This document shows, one piece after another, positions 32,963 through 44,829 of a DNA stretch of 64,000 nt. The notes beneath the pieces were generated by a model that was given only the letters and a program-made list of their open reading frames with translations, did not search any database and had not been told where the DNA came from. The DNA is taken from contig JAMXIF010001195.1 of the NCBI GenBank assembly GCA_028583685.1, positions 19,070,979-19,134,978 on the forward strand. The letters are read 5' to 3'. Position 1 is the stretch's first letter. The number at the start of each line of letters is the position of its first letter. The translations under genes and the position numbers were made by a program. The DNA comes from Petaurus breviceps papuanus (Eukaryota > Chordata > Mammalia > Diprotodontia > Petauridae).

Positions 32963-33532
32963 TCACTGAACTAAGCAGAGATTCATTTTCACCTCCTCTC
33001 TGTTAAGCTTCAGGGCTTGTTTGAGAATCCTGACTATTTGCCTTTGAACTGTAGCTAGGACCCTATTAGTCATTTTCCCAAGATGGGGGTTTAGAATACA
33101 TCTTTGAGCATGCATAGAAATGACAAAAATTTTTGCAGCAGAGATGCCAACTCCCTCTAGAATGTGTAGTATAGAGAGGGTTTGGGATATTTGAATATGT
33201 GCTTGGAAGTTTGGGTCCATCCTCCCAGTGAAGGCAGCTGTCATCTGGCACTGGGGGTAGGGCAGTGATTTCACTTGAGCACCTCTGTGTCTTCTGCATA
33301 GCCTGTAGAGCTGTGCTGACACCTCCAATTTGAATTTATTTCCACAAATTGGAAATATCCCAAAATAGATCACAAGTACCTCTTGAAAAAGAACAGATTG
33401 GAACAAAGAAAAAATTAAGAAGTCAGGGGAAAAAATAAAACAAAGTGAACAGCAGCTTGTTTTAAAGTTTGATTTTGTAATTACTTCTCTTTCTTTAACT
33501 ACTGGGAGTATTTTCAAAGAAAAGAGGTGCAA
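32963..33532 (-). other. 189-codon open frame of unknown status
   Basis: This is the longest frame here that is not made of simple repeat. The start Met lies at 33532 and the stop near 32963. It contains ICGNKFKLEVSAQLYRLCRR, then QMTAAFTGRMDPNFQAHIQI, and a basic Leu/Arg-rich end (ILKQALKLNREEVKMN). I recognise no domain, signal peptide or catalytic motif. A second frame (33066-33299) overlaps it on the same strand. No promoter, splice sites or poly(A) context decide the matter. It may be chance, an unrecognised repeat or a pseudogene. Confidence 0.2.
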
Positions 33533-34734
33533 CTTAACAGTCTGAAAATGTTTAAAAGCTCTAAGTGTGTTGGGAAATTAAAGGAGAGGAAAAAGACAGA
33601 TACCCATATGGAGTAGCCAGGCACATCTGCTGGAAACCTAAGAACAGTGGAGCTTGGCATCAATCAACCCTCTGCTCTATTGAATGAATTATTGTGGTTT
33701 GTGGGTAATCACAACACTTAACAGAATTAGCAGAGGATTTAAGGAGGTAGGAGGCCACACTAATACATGCAAATCTATTCTGCAAAAATTTGAGGTCTTG
33801 AAGCCTTATGATCTCCAGTTCTAGTGTCTTGGGCAATATCAACACATAGGCTTTCTCATTTTAATTGACTGAATTATTTTGTTTTGTAACCATCAAACAT
33901 TTATGGTCATGAAATGTATTTGGGAAGTTCATGTTACAATGAATAAGCTATCTGTTGTGCTGCATTTGTAGATGGATACAGGTTCCTTATGCAGAACACA
34001 CCTTGCCCTCCAGGAGAGTAAATTCTAAAGGGATAGATAGGAAGGACTGGTAGAACTTGTGTCTTCTAAAGCCCTTGGTGGCCACTGTCTTTTTGTGATC
34101 TCCTTCCCTTTTCCACATCTGACTTACATTTTTTTTCAGGTGAGATATCTAGATAAAAGAGATCTTCAATGTGCATTGTTGAATGACTAATGTGTTGGTA
34201 GACTAGGACTCAAAATCCTCTATCTTCCATATATCTCTGCATTACTTTCCCCTCAATTTAAAAAAGAGACTGTTGACAAATAATTTAAATGTCAAACCAG
34301 GAGTTGGACAGTGATAGAACTGAGCAGGCTTGGGGGAAGAAGATAGATCAGGACAAGAAATGCAGCTTGGTGGGAAAGGGAGATGAGTTGGGTGGGAATG
34401 TCAGATAGAGAAAGATGGGAAAATCAGAAATCAAGTTCTATGAGGGCAAGGAGCTTGAGCCATTTAAACTTTGTTTTTTTTTTCAGTCTGAGCATGGCAT
34501 CCCCAACATGGTACATGATTAACACATATTGATCAAATATATAAGTAGATAAAATAATACAAAGAAAAGGCAAATGCCAAAGACCCAGGGATACCATAAA
34601 TTAAGCCCAAAAAGATTAAATAAAGATCAGGATACAAAGCTAGGTGGTGCAGGCTTAAAGTATCTGAGTCAGGAATAGAAGATCTATCTGGGCAGCAACC
34701 AGTTATTAGCACCTTGGTTTAGCAATGACATTAA
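33533..34734. other. mostly unassigned DNA
   Basis: A scrap resembling a SINE head ('gctaggtggtgcaggcttaa', near 34641) is all I can name. The 61-codon frame at 33660-33845 has no support. Confidence 0.4.
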
Positions 34735-35126
34735 TAAGCTGGAGAAGTACAGAGGAAAGTAAAATCAGTTGTAAAGGGCATCAAGTCTTTGTAATATAAA
34801 CATCAGCTGAAAAAAAGATGATGCTCAGCATAGACAAAAAAAGACCCATGAGGGAACATAACTGTTGAGTAGTCTGAGAGCTGTCACAAGTGGCAGAGAG
34901 ATTAGACTTGCTTCCTTTGGCTCCCTAGAAGGGAACTAGGAGTAATGAGCAGAAGGTGAAAGGAGAAAACTCCAAAATAATTCAGAGCCTGCAAAATGGA
35001 AAAAAGAAAAAAATATTCTTGCCATATCTCTCTGAGTTATTTTTCTCCCAATTTTAAAAGGACAACATTAACAAATAGAGTAAATGTTACCTCAGGAGCT
35101 AATGGACTGTCTCTCTCTCTTTCCTT

Positions 35127-35180
<54 letters not shown>

Positions 35181-35248
35181 TCTTTTTTTTTCTGTCTCTG
35201 TCTGTCTCTGTCTCTCTCTGTCTCTCTCTCTGTCTCTCTCTCTGTCTC

Positions 35249-35296
<48 letters not shown>

Positions 35297-35395
35297 TCTT
35301 TCTTTTTTTCTTTCTTTTGTGAGGATTGGACAAAATGGTCACTTCCAACTTTAGGTCTCTTCCAACTCTAAAATTATGTGGTTCTGGGAACATGG
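34735..35395 (+). mobile_element. CR1/L3-type LINE 3' end with internal (CT)n
   Basis: 'gagattagacttgcttcctt', 'gggaactaggagtaatgagc' and the terminal 'ggattggacaaaatggtcac', 'ttccaactctaaaattatgt' match the recalled CR1/L3 3' end in order. A pyrimidine tract has expanded between the two parts. Companion pieces lie at 46.79 and 52.99 kb. Confidence 0.6.
35109..35310 (+). repeat. (CT)n / (CTGT)n complex microsatellite
   Basis: CT units with interspersed CTGT units, about 200 bp, almost all pyrimidine apart from single G. The Ser/Leu frames on plus and the Arg/Glu frame on minus are artefacts of the repeat. Confidence 0.97.
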
Positions 35396-35667
35396 TTTTA
35401 ACAGTTCATGCAGAGCAATGCAAAAGGTAGGGACTGATAGTTCCCCCATTTGGTATGGCAGCAGGAATACCACTAACCATGTATATACAGAATCAAAGGA
35501 GGTAAAATAGCTCCATGCCACATATAAAACAAAAGGAGAACACTTCATGACAGAAATAAAGCCATGGGGACAAGAATTGTTGATCCTCATGTTGGGTATG
35601 CTAGCAGAGGGAGCATCAGCTAATAAACCCTCTGTTATAAGAGGGAGAGCATGGCTTTGTGCCAGGT

Positions 35668-35825
35668 GTCAGAGCAGGAAGCAGCATGATGCAGTGGGAA
35701 GAAATCTTTCTTTGATGTGAGGGAAACTTGATTTAAAGTCTAGCTCTTCCACTTACTTTTTGTGTGAGCTGGGGCAAGTCACTTAATTTCTCTGCTCCTC
35801 AGTTTCTTCATCTGTTCCTTCCACC
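35668..35825 (+). mobile_element. MIR remnant
   Basis: 'gtgagctggggcaagtcact' and 'cctcagtttcttcatctgtt' follow MIR order. It ends just before the SINE dimer. Confidence 0.6.
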
Positions 35826-35860
35826 TATGATCCTATGAAAAGGCAAATTTTTTATTCTTT

Positions 35861-36177
35861 TTTTTTTAATATTTTTAAGCAATTGGGGTTAAGTAACTTG
35901 CTCAAGGTTACATGGCCAGTTATTTCTGGGTATGGTGCTGAGTGTCTGAGCCCGGGATTCGATCTCCAGGTCGTCCCAACACTGGAGCTGGTGCTCTTAC
36001 TCGCTGAGCCACTTGGCCACCCCTAAGCAATTGGGGTTAAGTAACTTGCTCAAGGTTACACGGCCAGGTGTTTCTGGGTGGTTGCTAAGTGTTTGAGCCC
36101 GGGATTCGATCTCCAGGTCTATCTCAACACTGGAGCCGGTGCTCTTACTCGCTGTGCTTCCTGGCTGCCCCAAAATA
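35861..36177 (-). mobile_element. SINE type 2 head-to-tail dimer
   Basis: Two SINE type 2 units lie in tandem (about 35876-36023 and 36024-36171), both minus. Between them there is no poly(T): 'gccacccc' passes straight into 'taagcaattggggttaag'. One pair of 11-bp direct repeats ttttattcttt (35850-35860 and 36178-36188) brackets the whole, and none lies between the units, so the pair seems to have inserted as one dimer. Confidence 0.85.
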
Positions 36178-36299
36178 TTTTATTCTTTAAGCTTAATTGT
36201 GTAATGGCAAGCCAAGAAGTACTTACCACCTTGTTTCATCTATTCAATTAGCACCTTGTTTCAGTTCAAGTTTCTTTTGAGCCTTGCCCATGATTATAT

Positions 36300-37537
36300 C
36301 AAGTCTTTGTTAAGAAACAGAATTTGTGAAACCCACAGTGGGAAGGACTTGCCAAAGACAGGAACAGGAAGGACTTTAGAGGTGGGTGGAACAGGGAGGG
36401 GATAATGACCAGGTAAAAAGCTGGGAGAGAGCAGAACTGACAAGGGAACACTTGTAGTGGCAGAGTTGAGAAGGAGAAAACTTGTGGTATCCTGGCCCTC
36501 TCTTTGTTCTGTCTGTGCTGATTTGTGTTTGTGATACTTTGTACAGAAGCCCTGGGACCTTACTGGAAGCCCTGAAGGAGGATTTTCTTGTTGTCTGTTT
36601 ACAGAAGTCCTGGAGGAGGGTTTCAGAGGTCCTGGGACTTTACTAATGATTTGCATTGACTTCTTGGACCTTGTTTGTGGGTCTGTGTTGATTTCTATGC
36701 TGATGATTTGTGTTGACGTTTTGGACCTTGTTTCTGGGTCTCTGCTGATTTCACAGTCAGATAGTGAATTAGTGATGGTGCCAGCAATGTATATGACTGT
36801 TGCTTTGGCTCTGTTAAGCTTTGTCTTCTGTGAAACAGAAACTGTGAAGGACTTGAGGCAGACTGGACACTGAGCTTCAATGTGAAACTGGATGAGGAGC
36901 TGGAAACTGCCTACCTGTGAATCCAGGTGACAGTTGTGTGGATTCAGGCAGGAGCTAGACCCATGGAGCAGGAACCGTGGAATTTGGGAGCCAGCCTCAA
37001 GTCAAGATGAAAAGAGCTCTCCTTGGGTACTTAATGCTGATTGAGGATATCATGATTTACTGTGGCCTAGAGGTGGGAGAACTTTGTTCTCTGTACCTTG
37101 TACTTCTTAAGAATGATTTAGTTAAGGATGATAGGAATCTCCAATCAAGAAGAAAGAAGACTTTTTGGCTGAAAGATTAAGACAATGGGTGACTAGGGGT
37201 GGAGAATTTCGACCTTTGTACTTTGTGTCCCTTAAGGAGGCTTGTTCCTTAAGGATGATTGAGTTAAGGAATTACTGGATGATATGTTTTGTTTAAAATT
37301 ATGTGACCACTTTGCTGAAAATTATGTGGTCACTTTAGTGATAAATTGTTATGTTATAACATTGTGAATGTCGTACTTTGGTTTCTGTGAATGTTTTGCT
37401 TTAGTTTACTGCTGAATAAATAGAGAGTTCACTATACTATATGATCAGAACCTTAAAACTCTTCACAGCAGCAGTCCTCTGGAAAACTGCTTGTGTTTGG
37501 TCTTGCAAATTGCTAGAAACAGGGGTGGTGACAGCCT
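36300..37537 (+). mobile_element. probable solo LTR of an endogenous retrovirus
   Basis: A 1.2-kb non-coding block ends with a poly(A) signal in 'tgctgaataaatagagag' (37.41 kb), a short U5-like stretch, and a terminal 'aggggtggtgaca' (CA end). No internal viral genes flank it. It contains an inner tandem duplication near 36650-36760. The 5' boundary is uncertain because no TG start with matching target duplication could be fixed. The family is not identified. It is broken and looks old. Confidence 0.45.
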
Positions 37538-37539
37538 CA

Positions 37540-38900
37540 TGATAAATATGATCATGTGGGGAAGAAAAGAGACAAAGTCAATGTACATTATTTGGCAATA
37601 GATCCTCCAGTCACTAGGCGGTGCCCTTTCTAATTTGTTCCCAGCAAGGGTGACGGAAGATGTAAATATATAAGAGAGATAAAAGGCTTTCTGGAGTGAA
37701 TAATCTAGAAAGCAATCATCTATATCCTGGAAAGGACAGAGTCACTCTCTGGTAATAATGGGTAGGTGATTTATACAGCAGAGAAAGACAAGGTCAGTCA
37801 ACCAGAGGAGTTCCTGTACTCATGTTAGTCTTGGGTTTCCATCTTTGCTTGATGTAACCTTCTGGAGTTTCTTTTTGTGAGCTTTTGTGTCTAAAGGTTT
37901 AACTTTAATTATCTATTTTCCAGCAGAGCAGCGATTACTGAAGAAAAAACATTCAGGAAGGCTATTGAAATAACTGAGATGATCATGGCAATTACCCAAT
38001 TATTTTGGTCTGCCCAGACATTGTCTTAGTTAAGCTAACAGCATCCTAAACAAATGCTATAGTATTATGTAGGTAGAATGAAGATGAATGATAGAGAAGA
38101 TGGTATGATGGATTCAGGGGCTATTAGCCTCAAAATATTTTGTATATTTTGGAACTGTCAATCCATTGGTTATTCAGATATTCAAAAATTTTCACTGAGA
38201 AGAAAAAATTTACCTTGGTAGAACAATAGCAGTGGGATTAGTTCCCTTCCCACCCCCACCCCTTATTTTGTTTCTTTTTCTCTTCCATTAAAGAAAACTC
38301 TCCTTATTGCTACCTGACCTGATAGTGACCATAACTGGTTGACTCTTTACATATTCCCCCTTGACTTTCAGGAAGGACCGTGGATTGGATATCTGTGCTG
38401 TCATTTCTCCTATTCCACATTGACCATCATTCCAGGAACAAAGAATGTCTTCTCCAGTACTTCAACATTACAGTAAGTTGTGGTTCAGAGATGAGCTATC
38501 TGGTTGAGGTATCCTCAAAATACTTTACCTCTATATAACCAGCCTGATCACAATATTTCCCAATGCCCTGTCTGAACCATCAGACCTGAATATATAACAT
38601 TACTCAATCTCTTCCCCTTTCCCTCCTTACTCCATCTCCCATTTTCACCTCTTTGCCAGGTTTTGATAATTAAATCAACAATACCTTTACTATTGTGAGC
38701 AATTTTCTATTCTATGGCTTCCTTCAGTATTCTATGATTCTAAATTTAGGTTGAAATTTATCTTAACTAACAGCTACCCCCAATCCCTCATACCCATCTA
38801 CACCAATTCCATCCCTCTAGTCTCACTTTCCCTGATCTTACATTGCATTCTCTGGAATCCTCATTCTATTAATAGCAAACTTTTCTCTTCAGAAATTACT
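37540..38900. other. unassigned DNA
   Basis: No repeat or exon recognised between the LTR-like block and the AT/AC tract. Confidence 0.4.
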
Positions 38901-38901
38901 T

Positions 38902-38932
<31 letters not shown>

Positions 38933-38936
38933 ATAT

Positions 38937-39014
<78 letters not shown>
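38902..39014 (+). repeat. (TA)n(CA)n(TA)n alternating purine-pyrimidine tract
   Basis: About 113 bp of strictly alternating purine and pyrimidine: TA units, a core of AC units (about 38940-38970), then TA units again. The Tyr/Ile frames across it are artefacts. Confidence 0.97.
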
Positions 39015-39016
<2 letters not shown>

Positions 39017-39039
39017 TTTACTTGTATGTGTACACATTG

Positions 39040-39165
39040 TTTCTTTCTCAATAGAATGCAAACTAAGAGCAGGGGTTATTTAGTTTTGCCTTTGTATGTC
39101 TGGGTCCAGGCATTGTATTTGACACATTGAAGGCACTTAATAGAAGTGAATTCTAATCTCTATAT
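39040..39165 (+). mobile_element. L2/MIR 3'-end fragment
   Basis: 'tcaatagaatgcaaactaag', 'gcaggggttatttagttttg' and 'gaaggcacttaatagaagtg' fit the L2/MIR terminus. Confidence 0.5.
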
Positions 39166-39262
39166 TTTACTCAGATACTAGGGAAGTGAAGCAACTATTG
39201 AACACTTTCAGAAATAGAAGACTCTCTCACAGTCTTTTCTATCCCTAAAATTAGGAATTTGG

Positions 39263-39314
39263 CGTGTGTGTGTATGTGTGTGTGTGTGTGTGCATGTGTG
39301 TGTGTGTGTGCATG
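39263..39314 (+). repeat. imperfect (GT)n microsatellite
   Basis: GT units broken by a few GTAT and GCAT variants. Confidence 0.95.
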
Positions 39315-39907
39315 CAGGGTGGTCCAGCTTTGTAATTTTAATGTTTTTTTTTTTAGTGAGACAAGCTGTCTAAAATAAACAACTAAAACCCAAATTTTGA
39401 AATGTTGCAAAAATACTGGTTACCATTCAAATAATATGGTCCACTAGTGTAAATATGATACTATATACAGGCATAAATGCCTTAAATATTGTACATGCTT
39501 AGTAAATATTTATTGAATTAAATCAAAGAAAATATTATTTTTATGGATAAAAGATAGAAACCTTTCCATATTCTATTTCAATAGAATAGTCACAAAGTCC
39601 AATTCAAAGAATTAAACATTTATTTCTCCTAATTGGTAGACAATAATTACAAATTTATTTTGATGATTTCAATCTGTATTCCTTCACTTTCTTACAATTT
39701 AATATTTTTATTTTTCTCCCAATTAATAACTATTGTCCTTTTTACTTCAGGGTCATTACCCAACATTTCTTCCTCTAGTCAGTCATTCCTGGAAATAACA
39801 AATATGAAAATCATGTAAACTCCAACCTACAAATAGAGCACAGCAAATGAATATTATATTCTACTTCCATAGGTTCTCTATCCTCACCTCCCCCCTTCTC
39901 CCCACCT

Positions 39908-40028
39908 TCTGTATCAATCAATCAGTCAATCAAAAAATATTTATTAAGTGCTTGCTGTGTGCTAAATGCTTAGGAGTACATAGAAAAGTTAAAAAGAGTA
40001 GCTGTCCTCAAGCAATTCACATTGTAAT
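39908..40028 (+). mobile_element. fragment of the 'tttattaagc' family
   Basis: 'aaaaatatttattaagtgct', 'tgctgtgtgctaaatgctta' and 'gctgtcctcaagcaattcac' match the family's first 120 bp. Confidence 0.6.
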
Positions 40029-40029
40029 G

Positions 40030-40160
40030 TTTACCTCTGTTCTTTATCTGTGAAATGAATTGTAAAAGGAGATAGCAAACCATTCCAATATCTCTGTCAA
40101 GAAAACAAAAAATGGGATCAAGAAAAATCAGACACAACTTAAAAATAACTAAACAACCGC
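40030..40160 (+). mobile_element. SINE type 3 tail only
   Basis: 'ctttatctgtgaaatgaatt', 'gcaaaccattccaatatctc', 'aatgggatcaagaaaaatca', ending 'ctaaacaaccgc'. The tRNA-like head is absent, as after 5' truncation. Confidence 0.6.
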
Positions 40161-40384
40161 AATCCCAGATGGGAAGGCACTAGCAGCTGGTAGATTTTAA
40201 TTGGGCAGGGAAGTGGGGGAAATATACTACTTTCTTTTTTCTCTAGGAAGAAGATTGATGATTGCAATCAATCTTAGTTGAGCAACATTTTAGAATTTTT
40301 TCCTTTAAATTATTGTAGTCATTATATAAACTGAATACATGTGTATGTGAGTGTATATCTACTTTTCTCTCCTTCTTGCAGGTA

Positions 40385-40490
40385 AGAACCTTAAGGGCAA
40401 GAAGTATTTCATATCTGTCTTTGTGTCCCTGGAGTATACCACAATTCCTAATTCATGAGAGGTGGTTAATAAATGCTAGTTAATTTATTT
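40385..40490 (+). mobile_element. L2/MIR 3'-end fragment
   Basis: 'ccttaagggcaagaagtatt' and 'ggtggttaataaatgctagt' fit the L2/MIR terminus. Confidence 0.5.
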
Positions 40491-40509
40491 ATTGGAGTAT
40501 GTATATTCT

Positions 40510-40830
40510 TCTCTTCTATTTTCCCCTCTTCATCACTTCATACATCTCCTAAATTTTCTTAAATTCCTCATATTTGCTGTTTCTTATGATGTGATAATAT
40601 TCCATTTATCCTGTGTGTATAGTCTATGAAGTATATAGTATTTTTATGTTGTTTTCCCATTAGAATGTGAACTCTCAGGGTAGAAATCATGTTTTCTGTC
40701 TTTCATTGAATTGCTAGTGCTTAATAAATGCTGAGTGACTCATAGTCACATAGCACAATTTATTCACAACTATTACCCAGTTAAAGGGCATTCACTTTGT
40801 TTCCAGTATTTCACTACCACAAAGACTTGC
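40510..40830 (-). mobile_element. old L1 ORF2 3' remnant split by an L2/MIR tail
   Basis: 'ctgtttcttatgatgtgata' (left) and 'gcacaatttattcacaacta' with 'agttaaagggcattcacttt' (right) are minus-strand ORF2 C-terminal sequence. Between them 40645-40740 is an L2/MIR-like 3' end ('gaatgtgaactctcagggta', 'gcttaataaatgctgagtga'). Confidence 0.5.
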
Positions 40831-40869
40831 CCACCCTTTTAATGAAAAGAAAAATGAAATTAGCTCATT

Positions 40870-43674
40870 CCATGTTGAATAAGTACAATATGTTAAAATT
40901 AAGATTTTACACCTTTATATTCTAGTTGCCAAACAAAAATAAAAAGTTATATTGGAAACAATAATGAGAATTGTCTGTGTAATATATACTGTACTTTTAA
41001 TAAGGAGAAGTTTTTAGAAAAGCAAATGCTGTTGAGAATATGTACAGTTCCCATGAGGAATTCACTTACACACATACACACACAAACAATAAAACAATGT
41101 AACAGAGGAGGTTGGATGACTATTTACATGCTCAGCACTTGAGATCTGTTTGTATTATACTCAATTGATGAGTGAAAAATTTGTTGTGATTTCTCAGAGA
41201 TATAAAATATGAATTGACCTGTCACAAAGCCTTTGAAATATGAAACATGCCATAAATTGCATTGAACATGGCATTTTTCTGTTCTAATTTTCACAGTATC
41301 ATTGTGTACTTCCTAGCATTTACAGACAAGGGGCTGGTATTTTTTTTTCTTCCAAAACTGTAGCTAGAGTTGAACCTTGTTAATTGAAGAGAGGTCTTTT
41401 TTCTTTTATTTCCTTTGATAAGGAAGTGAAAATTGGTTTTGAATTTTTCATTTAATTAATAGTCTGAGTGCTAATTAATAGTCTTTGTAATTTTTCTAAC
41501 CTGCTTCAAATACATACTGGCTAAAGCAAGTTCAATCCATCTACTTACAAAATTTTTGGAGATGTAGGAGTATAGATGAGAAAATATACCTCATAACATC
41601 TTGACATGATATCATGTGTAGATCCATCAGTATCTCTTTGACCCTTATATACCACCATGTATATACCCTATGCCCAAATAGTATTTTCTATGTTCCTGTC
41701 TGAAAGAGATACAAAAATCAGTGCTGTCAGCAGATTTTGCTGTGTACTCCATCTACATTAAAAAACATAACCAGACCTATGATTTTATTAATATTGGGAA
41801 TTCCAAATTAGGAACCTCTCTCTACCAATGCATAAGGGAACTATTTTCCAATTTATAGCTTTAGGGTAACCTGATATACTGAGAGACTAGAAGAAATTTG
41901 CCCAGGGTAATACTGCTGATAAATCATAGCAAGGAGACTCTCTGGTTTTCCTCTCTGTGAAATCAACTATCTACAAATCATCCTGCTGCTTTCACACAAT
42001 TTATTTACATTTATAAAATATATTATTATTTATATTTATAAAATGTTCAATTAGACTTTGATTGGTGAACCAGAGGATTAGTTATTTTTTTTTCTATTCT
42101 TCATGACCTCAATGCTTTCCAAAATGGGAATTATGTGTGAGATAAAGCTGTCCTCAATGTGACAAAATCCCTGTGAACTAACAGTACAGAAAGCCTCTTG
42201 TGCATGGGCAGAGCTACATAAGCTGACCCACAGACTTTTAGAACTCACCTCCACCTCACTTCCTCCCTGTGTGAAGGAAATCCAAAATGTAGAAACTTGC
42301 CCTATCTGGGTCTGCAGTGAGGCAGAACTATATGCTGCAATAGAACTAAGCCAGAGAACTGGGAAACAGGGAAGTGGAGCATGACATATGTATGTAGGTA
42401 TTTGACACCTGAGGGGAAAGAGCACAACCTCTAATTGGAGCAAATTCTGTCCCCACTAGAAGTCACTTGGGACAGACACTGAAACTGATTAAATGTGAAT
42501 TGCATATCATAGGAGGAGATAAAGATGGTTTGTAGGTCTAGTCCCTAGAGAAACCAAAGGAGAAGGAGTCAGAAAATGAGCAATATAAGGAAAAAAAATG
42601 ACTGACATTACCAAAGTTCTCAGGGGAAAGAAAGTTAATTAAAAATGTTGAGTCTAAGAAGATGAAACAACCAGGAAGATATCAATAACAGAAAGGAATA
42701 TGGCCTCAAGTTTAGCTAAAGAAGTCCAGACATGTATGACATATAGTAAATGCAGTAGTAGTTTATGAAGTAAAGAATGTAAGATGAAGAGAAATAATCA
42801 ACACCTGATAACATCCTGTGTATTCCCAAGAGAACATGAAACCATAGCAGGATGTACCTGAATGGTTTAAAAGAGAAATAAGAATTGTGAAAGTATAATT
42901 TATGGCCTGTGCAGGAGAAATAATTGGAAGAACAGAAAAACTTGAACCTGTGATGGTATCTCACCAAACAAAAGCAAAAAAGAAAAAAATTGATTGCAAA
43001 TGTCATTATGTGGAAGTGAAGGACAATCTGGACAAGAGAAAAAGCAATAATATTAAAAGAAAATATGACCCCTATCTAAGAAAAACATGATCTTAAAGAC
43101 AGAATGTTAGAGACAATTTAAAGATTATGAAACTCTCAGAACACAGCAAATAAACAAAAAAAAAAAAACAAGAAAACATAAACCTGAACACTATAATGCA
43201 AAATATAACATAAGAAAACTGCCCAGAACTTCTTAACATAAACAGTGGCTATTGAAATAATTCATAGATTACCTACAAAAAAAATTATTCATGCTGCAAA
43301 CTCTGACACACAATGGTTAAAATGAACAATTCCAGTGACTAACAATGAATTCTGCAAGCAACCAACATAAAGACCTTCAAACATAAAGGGAAGGAAATTC
43401 AAATAACACAATATTCTTCACCCTCCAGAATCAACAGGAAGGAATGGAACAACGTGGTCTGAATATGAAAGAAACTCAAAATGCAACCCAAGGTGACCTA
43501 ATCTGCAAATTTGAGCCTAAACATTAAATGAATAAAGGGACTTCCAAAGCACTACTAGAAAGAAAAATCAGACCTAAAATTGTTTGTTTCTCAGACACCT
43601 CAGAATAAAGACATGCAAGAAAAGTAAACAAACACAGAAACCAAGGACACAATACCCACAGAGTGACTAATTTT
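40870..43674. other. 2.8 kb unassigned, A-rich on plus from 42.5 kb
   Basis: 42.5-43.67 kb is strongly A-rich on the plus strand and may be an old LINE or other element that I cannot identify. The open frames at 42078-42443 (minus) and 42902-43090 (plus) show no domain. Confidence 0.4.
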
Positions 43675-44576
43675 TTAAATTAACTTTTATGTTTATTTTT
43701 AGTTTACATCATTCATTTCCACAAGATTTTGAGTTACAAATTTTCTCCCTGTCTTTCCCCAACTCACCACCCCAAAACAGCAATCTCACTGTATCCCTCC
43801 TTCCCCTATCTACTCTCTACTCTATCTTCTCCCATACCCCCTCCAACTTTCCAATAAGGCAAGATGGATCTTTATACCCCAGTGCCCGTATATCTTATTT
43901 CCCAGTGACATGTAAAAAATAATTATAATAATATATTTTAAACATTTGATTTTAACATTATGAATTCCAGATTCTTTCCCTTCCTCTCTCTTCTCCCATA
44001 CTTATTGGGAAGATAAGCAATTCAATACAGGTGGTATGTATGTAGCTATGCATAACATTTCTGTAGTGGATACATTGTGAAAGACTGACTATATTTCCCT
44101 CCACCCTATCCAACCCCTTCCATTTTTCTATTCTCTACTTTGACCCTGTCCCTTTTCAAAAGTTTGTGCTTCTAAATTCCCTCCCCTCCAAATTTCCCTC
44201 CCTTCCATCATCACCCGTATCACCCCCTTCCACCCTACTCACCTATAGGGTGAGATACCCTATTTAGTGTGTATGTCATTCTCTCCCTAAGCCAATTCAA
44301 TGAGAGTAATGTTGACTCATTCCCTTTTGCCTTCCTCTTCTTTCCCTCCATTATAACTGTTTCCCCTTCCCTCTTCTATATGAGATAATTTACCCAATTC
44401 TGTCTCTCCCCATCTCCTCTCATTATATTCCTCTCTCACCTCTCAATTTCACCGTTTAAGTATCATCCCTTCCTATTTAATTGGTCCAGTGCCCTCTGCT
44501 TATTTATACCTGCCTACACACACACACACTCAAGTTTGTATATATATATGCCCATATATATATGTCCATATATATA

Positions 44577-44624
44577 TATACACACACACACACATATATA
44601 TATATACACATGCCCATATACTCT

Positions 44625-44675
<51 letters not shown>

Positions 44676-44700
44676 ATGTGTGTGTGTATACATACACACA
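44577..44700 (+). repeat. (AT)n/(AC)n/(GT)n compound tract in L1 copy C
   Basis: AC units, AT units, then GT units: a near-palindromic arrangement (AC facing GT around an AT core), able in principle to fold back. Tyr/Ile/His frames here are artefacts. Confidence 0.95.
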
Positions 44701-44829
44701 TTTATATTCCCTTCAACTATTATAATACTGAGAAAAGTTTCATAAGTTATAATTATTGTTTTTCCATGTAGGAATGAAAATAGTTCAATATTGATAAGTT
44801 CCTTATGATTTATTTTCCCTGTTTATCTT

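Noticed and set aside
33075-33090. Plus-strand 'cccaagatgggg' as an L1 5' end
   Set aside because: No further 5' UTR similarity follows it; a short chance match.
42078-42443. 121-codon minus-strand frame
   Set aside because: No domain, no splice or promoter context, composition like its surroundings; not supported as a gene.
44481-44771. Several overlapping Tyr/Ile/His-rich frames
   Set aside because: Artefacts of the AT/AC/GT tract inside L1 copy C.
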